DNA of 64,000 nucleotides from Chitinophaga sp. 180180018-3 (GTDB taxonomy: Bacteria; Bacteroidota; Bacteroidia; Chitinophagales; Chitinophagaceae): positions 3,472,001 to 3,536,000 of the forward strand of contig NZ_CP140772.1 of NCBI RefSeq assembly GCF_037893185.1, written 5' to 3'. Below the pieces are notes generated by a model. The model had not been told where the DNA came from, made no database searches, and was given only the letters and a program-made list of their open reading frames with translations. Both the position numbers and the translations under genes were made by a program. Below, one piece after another: positions 9,295 to 15,890 of the stretch; the stretch's first letter is position 1, and each line of letters starts with the position of its first letter.

Positions 9295-10464
9295 TTAATT
9301 CTGTTCGGGGCTAAACCAATCATTTACTTTCGTAAAGGCCAGCTGCCACAAGCTTTTGCGCCCGACATAGAAAAAGGTTTTGCCTGTCATGCCTTTGATC
9401 AGGCTTCCCTTATAACCGTTTTTCAGTTGCAGATAATTTTTATCCAGTTTGCATCTCACCATATAATACGGCTGATTATTGACAACAGTCACATCTTTGA
9501 AGATCTCAAAAACAGCGCCTTTCAAAGTGCCCCAGTCGTAATAGTTGTAGGCATCAATTTGTATTTTCACGGGCTGCCCCGTTTTGATATAGCCGATATC
9601 CTTTGGCTGTACCAGGCAGGCTGCTATCAAACCAGTATCAGGTACTATTTCAGCGAGTTGTTGTCCTGGTTGTACAAAAGAACCCTGTTGTATTCCCTCT
9701 GCTTTAAAACCAATCCCCATTGTATTAGCGATGACAATACTATTGGTGATTGGCTCTACCAGCTGGTTTTCCTTGATATTCAGGTTGCTTTTTTCTGTTG
9801 TATACTGATACCTGTCGGTTTCCATCTGTGACTTGAATTTGCTGGCCAGTAAATCCATATCCGACCGTGCCTGGTTATATTGTAACTGCGACTCTTCAAA
9901 CTCGTTAGAAGAGATTACCTTCTCGCCAAAAAGCCATTTGTTACGCTCATAGCTTTTAGTGATTCTGTCCAGTTTGAAGACCAGTTGCTTCTTCTGATCC
10001 AGGTAATTTTGATAGGCCACCTGGTATTGGCTGGTGTGTAAGTTCAACAGTGAATCATGAGATAATGAGCGAAGTATTAAAGAGATATCGTACAGGGATT
10101 CTTCAATGATCGACTTCCTGCCCTGCGTCAGCATTAATTCAGTTCTGACAGCCGTATTATTAATTACCAGCAGGGTGTCACCTCTACTTACGTTTACGTT
10201 ATCAGTAATATTCAATTTAACGATCTTGCCTGCCACCGGCGCAATCACCTTCTCCTTAAGCTTGATGGATTGTACAGTAGCAGCAGACGATGTGGTCACA
10301 TCAACACGGATCACCGGAAGCAGCACTACTATTGCGATCACAACAAACAGCAGGAAATTATAGAGAAAATTAGAGCGCGAAGAAAGTGTACTCAGGTAAG
10401 AAAAACTGTCTTTTTCTGCATTTAGTAACAATACCTTTTTTTCTGCCGCTGGATGATTATTCAT
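9295..10464 (-). CDS. HlyD-family secretion adaptor for the C39 ABC exporter
   Basis: 389 residues with one N-terminal membrane segment (residues ~37-55), then a lipoyl/barrel-sandwich strand (VIAPVAGKIVKLNITDN), a coiled-coil hairpin around residues 120-210 with many Gln, Ser and Lys, and a beta-barrel C-terminal part (GQPVKIQIDAY). This is the architecture of adaptor proteins in type I secretion, bridging the inner-membrane exporter and a TolC-like channel. It is encoded just upstream of the C39 exporter. A rho-independent terminator-like hairpin lies 41 bases before its start, separating it from the peptide genes, so expression probably depends on read-through or an unrecognised promoter. 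Confidence 0.9.
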   Translation of the reverse strand: MNNHPAAEKKVLLLNAEKDSFSYLSTLSSRSNFLYNFLLFVVIAIVVLLPVIRVDVTTSSAATVQSIKLKEKVIAPVAGKIVKLNITDNVNVSRGDTLLVINNTAVRTELMLTQGRKSIIEESLYDISLILRSLSHDSLLNLHTSQYQVAYQNYLDQKKQLVFKLDRITKSYERNKWLFGEKVISSNEFEESQLQYNQARSDMDLLASKFKSQMETDRYQYTTEKSNLNIKENQLVEPITNSIVIANTMGIGFKAEGIQQGSFVQPGQQLAEIVPDTGLIAACLVQPKDIGYIKTGQPVKIQIDAYNYYDWGTLKGAVFEIFKDVTVVNNQPYYMVRCKLDKNYLQLKNGYKGSLIKGMTGKTFFYVGRKSLWQLAFTKVNDWFSPEQN

Positions 10465-10504
10465 ATTATACTCTTATAGTAACCCTGCATAGATTTAAGA
10501 AAAA

Positions 10505-10523
10505 GCCGGATAATTTATCCGGC
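10505..10523 (-). terminator. Terminator/attenuator between peptide genes and export genes
   Basis: The stem GCCGGATA pairs with TATCCGGC across a 3-base loop. Read on the minus strand it is followed by TTTTTCTT, the layout of an intrinsic terminator. It lies after the three peptide genes and before hlyD. Partial termination would give abundant precursor mRNA and less mRNA for the machinery. On the plus strand a T run (CTTTTCT) also follows, so it may work both ways. Confidence 0.75.
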
Positions 10524-10551
10524 CTTTTCTATTTCACGAAAAGCTGCTTAG

Positions 10552-10686
10552 TTAATGCATTACATACCAGAGGAATTTCCCCATCATGTAGCCAATGTAA
10601 CTAACTGATATCAAAATAACGACTACACAAATAATCTGTGCAAAATCACTATTATTATCAAACGATATTCTTTTAAGAAAATCCAT
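10552..10686 (-). CDS. 44-residue leaderless hydrophobic peptide resembling the precursor cores
   Basis: A short open frame between the precursor genes and the terminator. It starts MDFLKRISFDNNSD, then has one membrane-length hydrophobic run containing Cys20 (AQIICVVVILISVSYIGY) and ends MMGKFLWYVMH. The end closely parallels that of the 75-residue precursor: IGYMMGKFLWYVMH against IGYYCGKALYYATH, with the same GK, an aromatic pair and a final His. It has no GG leader, and an in-frame stop lies just upstream, so it is not an obvious substrate for the C39 exporter. It could be a leaderless third peptide, a decoy, or an immunity peptide that pairs with the toxin in the membrane. Too short for standard gene callers. 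Confidence 0.7.
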   Translation of the reverse strand: MDFLKRISFDNNSDFAQIICVVVILISVSYIGYMMGKFLWYVMH

Positions 10687-10745
10687 ATAAGAGTAGTTTA
10701 ACTTTGATTAATTGGTTTGTCGTGGTTTGAAGAAGCAGTTGCTAA

Positions 10746-10943
10746 CTATTTCGCATTAGCCTCAGCTTCTTTATAACCCACATAAACGCTTACACAAAAA
10801 AGTGAAGTAGCAACGAGGGTGATTGTCCAGCTTCCGCCGCTGTCAACCATTTCCATCTGGTCGTCAGATAACTCGGTTACTGTTCTTTTTTCAAACATGG
10901 GTTGTGACATATTGGGTTTGTTGAATACCAATTCTTTTTCCAT
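10746..10943 (-). CDS. RiPP/bacteriocin precursor peptide with GG leader (65 residues)
   Basis: The leader ends KRTVTELSDDQMEMVDSGG (GG at 36-37), giving a 28-residue core that begins SWTITLVATS and carries one Cys (Cys50), several Ser/Thr and a VYVGY motif before a charged tail. The leader is plainly homologous to that of the neighbouring 75-residue precursor (KRTV, ELS, acidic pair, M, VD, GG), so both should be recognised by the same LanB and cut by the same C39 peptidase. The Ser and Thr residues near the core start are plausible dehydration sites. The core is membrane-like, as in pore-forming bacteriocins. It is the second of three peptide genes in a row. Confidence 0.88.
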   Translation of the reverse strand: MEKELVFNKPNMSQPMFEKRTVTELSDDQMEMVDSGGSWTITLVATSLFCVSVYVGYKEAEANAK

Positions 10944-10992
10944 AAATCAAAGTTTTTGAATAAACGTGTAATTAAACAGAAACCTGTGGGGC

Positions 10993-11220
10993 TTAGTGAG
11001 TCGCGTAATAAAGCGCCTTACCACAGTAGTAGCCAATAGCAGCTGCACCTGCAGCAATGCCAACGCCGGCAGCGACAGCGCAAAGAACGGTAGTGCCGCC
11101 GTCAACTTCGAGCATTTCTTTTTCAGAAAGTTCGGAAACTGTGCGTTTTTGCATTAAAGCTTGTTTAGAAGGTACTGCTACAAAAGGTACGCTCTGGAGT
11201 TCCAATGTGGGATTGTACAT
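10993..11220 (-). CDS. RiPP/bacteriocin precursor peptide with GG leader (75 residues)
   Basis: The leader ends KRTVSELSEKEMLEVDGG (GG at 41-42), followed by a 33-residue core that begins TTVLCAVAAGVG and ends IGYYCGKALYYATH. The core has two cysteines (47 and 66), two Thr at its very start, and a Gly/Ala-rich helix with GxxxG-like spacing (AGVGIAAGAAAIG) like two-peptide class II bacteriocins. Dehydration of Thr43/Thr44 by the LanB and ring closure to a Cys would give a lanthipeptide, but no LanC is nearby. It is the first gene of the minus-strand cluster, with a 313-base divergent region before it. Confidence 0.88.
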   Translation of the reverse strand: MYNPTLELQSVPFVAVPSKQALMQKRTVSELSEKEMLEVDGGTTVLCAVAAGVGIAAGAAAIGYYCGKALYYATH

Positions 11221-11533
11221 TTTTTTTGATTTTTTTGGTTAAGAAATAACAATGTGTAAGCTTACAGACTTTATTATCGGACAGATAAATTACGCGTTTA
11301 TAGTTAACATATACGTGCTCAGGTTTTTGTTTTTGGGTTCAGGGTTATTAGTTGCCGCTATATTTATGCAGCAGATCTAAAATAGTATATCCTGTCAATA
11401 AAAAACAAATTTTTTTTCATAAATATTTTCAGCGCGCTAAAAATATGATTACATAAATATCCGGAGAACCTGATCTGTCTTGTGTTTTTTTATTTATTAT
11501 TGTGGTTAACAACCTTGTTATATTTTTTAACTC
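11221..11533. promoter_or_regulatory. Divergent control region between peptide operon and dehydrogenase
   Basis: 313 very AT-rich bases between the start of the peptide operon (minus) and the dehydrogenase (plus). No perfect TTTG-N19-TAnnTTTG promoter is seen in either direction. The minus strand would leave a leader of up to about 150 bases if transcription starts near 11385. A 14-base palindrome, TAACAACCTTGTTA, lies at 11507-11520, 13 bases before the dehydrogenase ATG, and could be an operator. No regulator gene is in the cluster. Confidence 0.4.
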
Positions 11534-12643
11534 ATGAGAAGTTTAGTTATTTGTCCCAACGATTTCCATTTATCATATGATTCATGTATTGCTTCCGGCT
11601 CCACTGAACTCCACGGGCAACCGATACATTTCGCACTGATCGAACGTCCGGAACCTGCATTCGACCCACACAAACAGACAGATCATGTTTTGGTGCAGAA
11701 GAAAGCTTTTTCCTGCAATTACCGTGATATAGCATATATGATCCTTGCGCAACAGAAGATCAATGAAGCCGGAAAGGAAATAAAATTTCGACCTATTGGG
11801 TCAGAATTCTGCGGCGTCGTTGTGGAAACAGGGAATGATGTTACACATCTAAAGAAGGGCGACCGGGTTATTCCGAATGCTTTCTATCCATCACCTCACC
11901 CGAAGGTTGCCGCCGGAGTGGCCACTAATTGTGCTTCTAATGAATACGAGATATTTCATGCAGAGAAACTAGTGAGCATACCAAACGTGATGCAGGATGA
12001 GATCGGCGCTGCTTTTACGATCGGCGCACAAACTGCATATGCCATGATCGACCGGCTTCAGATCAATGAGAACGGAAGAATATTAATTACAGGCGTTAAT
12101 AGCAGTACCTCTTTATTCGTACTGAATATGTTGCATGGACTTGGCTTCAGAAATATTTCCGGTATTTGCAGAAATGATCAATTTATACCCCGGCTCAGAG
12201 CTTTGGGGCTAAATAACATTTTCCTGATACCTGCGCAGTCAAAAGATAGTTTAATTGATATACCAGCAATCAGGGAAGATATTATCCGTCATGGCAGGTT
12301 TGATTATGTGATAGATCCATTTGCCGATTCAAACCTGCTGAAATGTTTGAGCGTTATGGCGATGAACGGAAAGTATATATATTGCGGTATTTCCGATCAG
12401 GTGAAATTCTCCGAACAGATCATCAACTCGAGCCATTTCCAGCATATTCTGACTGCTAATATTTCAATTATCGGGAATTGCCTGGGTAGTTCAGAACACC
12501 TTGAAAAATCAATCAAGCTGTTTGAGCAACAGAAATTACCTGTATTGCTGGATGAAGTGATAGAAAATGATATAGCCCGTTTTTTTGAGAGATCGTTTGT
12601 TGCGCGTGATAAGTTCGGGAAAGTTGTTTTCAAATATAGATAG
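11534..12643 (+). CDS. Medium-chain (zinc-type) alcohol dehydrogenase/quinone oxidoreductase-like; possible LanJ reductase
   Basis: 369 residues of the medium-chain dehydrogenase superfamily. The N-terminal GroES-like domain has KKAFSCNYRD with Cys61 where zinc enzymes carry their first ligand, and IGSEFCGVVVETG where GHExxG is usual, so His is replaced by Ser and zinc binding is uncertain. A Rossmann domain follows (NENGRILITGVNSS; the glycine motif is degenerate). It diverges from the peptide operon. LtnJ-type LanJ enzymes, which reduce dehydroalanine to D-alanine in lanthipeptides, have this fold and length, so a tailoring role is possible. An unrelated NADPH reductase is the alternative. 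Confidence 0.7.
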   Translation: MRSLVICPNDFHLSYDSCIASGSTELHGQPIHFALIERPEPAFDPHKQTDHVLVQKKAFSCNYRDIAYMILAQQKINEAGKEIKFRPIGSEFCGVVVETGNDVTHLKKGDRVIPNAFYPSPHPKVAAGVATNCASNEYEIFHAEKLVSIPNVMQDEIGAAFTIGAQTAYAMIDRLQINENGRILITGVNSSTSLFVLNMLHGLGFRNISGICRNDQFIPRLRALGLNNIFLIPAQSKDSLIDIPAIREDIIRHGRFDYVIDPFADSNLLKCLSVMAMNGKYIYCGISDQVKFSEQIINSSHFQHILTANISIIGNCLGSSEHLEKSIKLFEQQKLPVLLDEVIENDIARFFERSFVARDKFGKVVFKYR

Positions 12644-12645
12644 TG

Positions 12646-12732
12646 CTTAGCCTTTAGAAAAATGCAGCGAAGATGATCTTGTATTAGAAGTACTATACTT
12701 TGCTGCATTTTTCTAAAGACTAAAGGCTAAAG
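12646..12732. repeat. Palindromic intergenic element R1
   Basis: A long imperfect inverted repeat at a convergent gene junction. Outer arms TTAGCCTTTAG and its complement flank inner arms that read AAAAATGCAGC on both sides. The right arm carries an extra 7-base TCTTTAG unit. The core matches elements R4 and R5 (AAAATGCRGCGRAGAT). The right outer arm encodes the last four codons and stop of the VOC gene. It can act as a bidirectional terminator, though T runs are poor. Confidence 0.8.
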
Positions 12733-13157
12733 ACGTTCACAAATTCAATCACCTCGCCATCCACTCCATACACCAGTGCGTTGTGCACTTCCAGCGGGGG
12801 ATCTCCCAACAACAACACTGATGGCGCTATACAACTCGTTGCACCGGCTGCCAGTGCATCCTCATAAGCTTTCACTACATCCACAACATTTAGTGCCAGA
12901 TGCAGCAATGCTCCAGCCACCGGCTCTTCGCCAGGTTGTCTTCTCCGGCCCTGTGCAGCAACGTTTGCATGTTGGTCAAAAATTTCGATGAAACTGTTGG
13001 TGCCCGGAATCCTCAGCAAAGCTGCATATTCGATATTGAACTCCGGCAAAGTCCAGTGATGATAAGGCTCCAGGCCAAGCGCCTCATAAAATCTGATAGT
13101 AGCTTTGTAATCTTTTGCCTGTATAGCTACATGATGTATTCCTGTTATATTTGTCAT
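12720..13157 (-). CDS. VOC-family (glyoxalase/dioxygenase-fold) protein
   Basis: 145 residues made of two beta-alpha-beta-beta-beta modules, the vicinal oxygen chelate fold. Conserved metal-ligand positions are visible: GIHHVAIQAKD at the start, SFIEIFDQ, LLHLALNV and GEVIEFVNV. Family members include glyoxalase I, methylmalonyl-CoA epimerase, dioxygenases and antibiotic-binding proteins; the GIHHVA start and ligand set are closest to the metal-dependent enzymes, but the substrate cannot be called. The final residues and stop codon lie inside palindromic element R1. It is not in an operon with the ClC gene in any obvious way, though both are on the minus strand 60 bases apart. Confidence 0.85.
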   Translation of the reverse strand: MTNITGIHHVAIQAKDYKATIRFYEALGLEPYHHWTLPEFNIEYAALLRIPGTNSFIEIFDQHANVAAQGRRRQPGEEPVAGALLHLALNVVDVVKAYEDALAAGATSCIAPSVLLLGDPPLEVHNALVYGVDGEVIEFVNVFSL

Positions 13158-13218
13158 GATGCAAATGTAACAGGACGATCATTCTTAAAAAGGTACTGAG
13201 AAAATTGTTAGTGCCTTG

Positions 13219-14505
13219 TTAATGAAGTTTCCTTACCTCAAGGCGCTGGGCACTGTAGATCCCCGAATGTCCGCTGAAATAATAAGCCGTAAAACAGGCC
13301 ACCGCGAAATACAACACGTGTGTGGTGCCAAATAATTCAATACCCATCAGTGTGCAGGCAATCGGAGTATTGGTAGCTCCGGCAAAAACGGCAATGAAAC
13401 CAAGACCGGCAAAGAGATCTACCGGTGCGCCCAGTAACAACGCCAGTGTATGGCCCAGGGTGGCGCCAATAAAAAACAGTGGGGTCACCTCTCCCCCTTT
13501 GAAACCCATGCCCAGGGTAACTGCCGTGAAAACCAGTTTCCAGAGCCAGCTCCAGTTATTTATGTGACCGTTAGGGTCAAACGCAGCGAGGATACTAATG
13601 CCATCTGCTGACTTGCTACTGACGCCGAGTCCCAGGTAATCGGAGGTACCTGCCAGGTAGTTTAGTGCAATAATCATAACGCCCCCCACTACAGGAACCA
13701 GCCAGGGAATTTTAATATAGTCGTTTGCGTTAGCTTTGATGCTGTGTATCAATTTGGAGAAAAGAAAACTACTCAGGCCGAAAGCCACTCCGCCAACAAT
13801 CACCTTGCCCAGTAACCAGCCGTCTATATGAATGAATGGTACCGCCTCCATCAACGCTTTCCCGGTATAAGTGATCTGGTAATGGGTGTGATGTATGCCC
13901 CAGGCACTGCAAACAATATCTGCAAACACGGCTGCTATCAGGCAGGGAATCAGGGCATCATAGCGCATTACTCCAATGGCCAATACTTCCAGTGCAAACA
14001 CCGCTCCTGTCAGCGGTGTACCGAACACAGCTCCAAAACCCGCGGCGATACCGGTTGTCAGCAATATTCGTATATCCAACACCGATAGGCCCAGTTTCTT
14101 TCCTATCAAACCGGCCATGCTACCTCCGATCTGAACGGCTGTTCCTTCACGGCCCGCAGAGCCACCAAATAAATGAGTAATAATGGTGGTGAGTAACACC
14201 AGCGGCGCCATACGTGCAGGGACCCCGCCACCGGGCTGGTGTATCTCCTCCATAATAAGATTATTACCTCTCTCCGCCTGCTTCCCTGCCAGCCGGTATA
14301 ACCAGTAAATCAGCACACCCGCCACCGGCAACAGGTACAACAACCATTCATGCTCCCAGCGGATATGCGTTACCTGGTCGAGCAGCCATAGAAACAATGC
14401 TACCAGCGAACCTACAACAATCGCAACTGGAATTACCAATACAGTCCATTTCAGCAACTGATAAGCAACCGTTAATTGTTCCGGAAAAGTTTTCGTTTTT
14501 TTCAT
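13219..14505 (-). CDS. ClC-family ion channel/antiporter, probably fluoride-type
   Basis: 428 residues and about 10-12 hydrophobic segments. The family gating region reads [15 protein letters not shown], and a second motif reads [17 protein letters not shown]. At the position of the chloride-selectivity motif GSGIP it has [12 protein letters not shown]. That replacement, together with GREGT in place of GREGP, is what I know from the fluoride-exporting CLC-F branch, which protects cells against fluoride; this assignment is inference. It has an inverted-repeat internal topology typical of ClC proteins. No fluoride riboswitch is obvious in the short gap upstream (14506-14630). Confidence 0.85.
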   Translation of the reverse strand: MKKTKTFPEQLTVAYQLLKWTVLVIPVAIVVGSLVALFLWLLDQVTHIRWEHEWLLYLLPVAGVLIYWLYRLAGKQAERGNNLIMEEIHQPGGGVPARMAPLVLLTTIITHLFGGSAGREGTAVQIGGSMAGLIGKKLGLSVLDIRILLTTGIAAGFGAVFGTPLTGAVFALEVLAIGVMRYDALIPCLIAAVFADIVCSAWGIHHTHYQITYTGKALMEAVPFIHIDGWLLGKVIVGGVAFGLSSFLFSKLIHSIKANANDYIKIPWLVPVVGGVMIIALNYLAGTSDYLGLGVSSKSADGISILAAFDPNGHINNWSWLWKLVFTAVTLGMGFKGGEVTPLFFIGATLGHTLALLLGAPVDLFAGLGFIAVFAGATNTPIACTLMGIELFGTTHVLYFAVACFTAYYFSGHSGIYSAQRLEVRKLH

Positions 14506-14630
14506 ATCCTACAAATAGCAGTAAAGAATGGTATCCTGTACCATCAAATATTTGTAGGCGCCATCAGACAGCGGGAGCTGCCGGTTTGGGTCAGGAAGAC
14601 ACCATTTCCTGTTGTCAAACAAAAATACAT

Positions 14631-15686
14631 TTATTCTTTTAATAATCCAGCATAAAATGCTGCTCCCCATAAAGCCGTCTTATCATTATTGACGATATGT
14701 ACAGGCGTGCTGGCTAATAATTCCGCCATCCGGTCGCCCTGCAGATAGTGATGATAGAACTCCCCGGTTTCCAGCATAACAGCGATCTTCGGAGGAATCC
14801 CTCCTCCCAGGAACAGTCCACCGGTTGATTTCATTTTCAACACCAGGTTGCATGATTCTCTCGCCAGATACCGTACAAATAACTCCATTGTTTTCATACA
14901 TACCGGTACCTTTCCTTCCAGCGCAGCCTTACTGATCTCCGCAGAAGGATCGCCGGCATCCATCGCAGCTTTCAGTGCTGAAGGCTCTTCCATCCCTTTG
15001 ATATCTCTCAGAAACTGGTAAATATCGTGTATACCCGGACCACTGATGAGGCGCTCCCAGCTTACGATTTCATATTTTTCCTGTAAATACCTGAGTAAAA
15101 GAATATCAAGGTCCGTTCTGGGAGCAAAATCCGTATGCCCTCCTTCTGTCGGGAACGGGTGATGGTATGTTCCATCCCAGTACAAGCCGGCCATTCCCAG
15201 CCCGGTTCCCGGAGCTATAATCGCCATATTACCGGCATGGTCTCCTGCTCCTCTGTGCAAGGTGGTCAGCTGCTGCGACGATAAAGTAGCCAGTCCGTAT
15301 GCGGTGGCCTCGAGGTCATTGATCAGCGCTACTGCCTGTATTCCCGTCCCCTGGCGAATCTCCTCTTCACTTAACTCTCTGCTCAGATTAGTCAGCTCTA
15401 CTTTTCCCCTGACCACAGGACCCGCAACGCCAATGCATATACGTTGAGGCGGCGTATCCTGGCATTCACCAAGAAACTGCCTAATCATGTCAGAAAAGTT
15501 CTTATACTCACGGGAGGCATATTTTTCCTCCCTGATCAGGTTTAATTCACCATTCTGAATACTGAATAACGCCAGGTTGGTCTTTGTTCCCCCCAAATCG
15601 CCAGCCAGCAAATAGCTTTTCCGGTCGCCATCGTGCGCCGGTTCAACAAAACGTGGAAGATATGACTGCTTTTTCAGTGTTTGCAT
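14631..15686 (-). CDS. glk: Glucokinase
   Basis: 351 residues of the bacterial Glk family, not the ROK family, because the ROK zinc motif is absent. Visible motifs are the phosphate-1 loop GDLGGTKTNLALF, GVAGPV, LINDLEATAYGL, the adenosine loop APGTGLGMAG and EGGHTDFAPR. It phosphorylates glucose to glucose-6-phosphate in the cytoplasm. It diverges from the GH15 hydrolase, which may supply glucose by cutting an alpha-glucoside or trehalose. Only 12 bases from its stop is a short T-rich tract. The N-terminus is about 25 residues longer than E. coli Glk before the phosphate-binding motif. Confidence 0.93.
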   Translation of the reverse strand: MQTLKKQSYLPRFVEPAHDGDRKSYLLAGDLGGTKTNLALFSIQNGELNLIREEKYASREYKNFSDMIRQFLGECQDTPPQRICIGVAGPVVRGKVELTNLSRELSEEEIRQGTGIQAVALINDLEATAYGLATLSSQQLTTLHRGAGDHAGNMAIIAPGTGLGMAGLYWDGTYHHPFPTEGGHTDFAPRTDLDILLLRYLQEKYEIVSWERLISGPGIHDIYQFLRDIKGMEEPSALKAAMDAGDPSAEISKAALEGKVPVCMKTMELFVRYLARESCNLVLKMKSTGGLFLGGGIPPKIAVMLETGEFYHHYLQGDRMAELLASTPVHIVNNDKTALWGAAFYAGLLKE

Positions 15687-15759
15687 CGCCGAGGAAGTTT
15701 GTTTAAAAATAAGGTTTATCTGAAGAAATTACGAACAGTCTTTAGTTTTTAGCTGTTAG

Positions 15760-15832
15760 CCGTTAGTAAAAATGCGGCGAATAGGATGTTATATTAAAAA
15801 TAATTTGATATCCGAGACATTTTACTAACGGT
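15760..15832. repeat. Palindromic intergenic element R2 (degraded)
   Basis: Arms CCGTTAGTAAAAATG (15760-15774) and CATTTTACTAACGG (15818-15831) pair with one bulge. Next to the left arm lies AATGCGGCGAATAGGAT, a version of the core seen in R1, R4 and R5. Unlike the others it sits between divergent genes (glk and the GH15 gene), so it cannot serve as a terminator for either, which argues that the family is a dispersed element and not just a set of terminators. Confidence 0.65.
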
Positions 15833-15890
15833 TAAAGCCTTGGAACACCTTTTGCGTCGGGGAAACCGTACCATTCAAACAAAATGCGAT

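Noticed and set aside
15840-15890. Upstream TTG start adding 17 residues to the GH15 protein
   Set aside because: The added residues come from the edge of palindromic element R2, and GH15 proteins begin near the TGIIGN motif; the ATG at 15891 fits.
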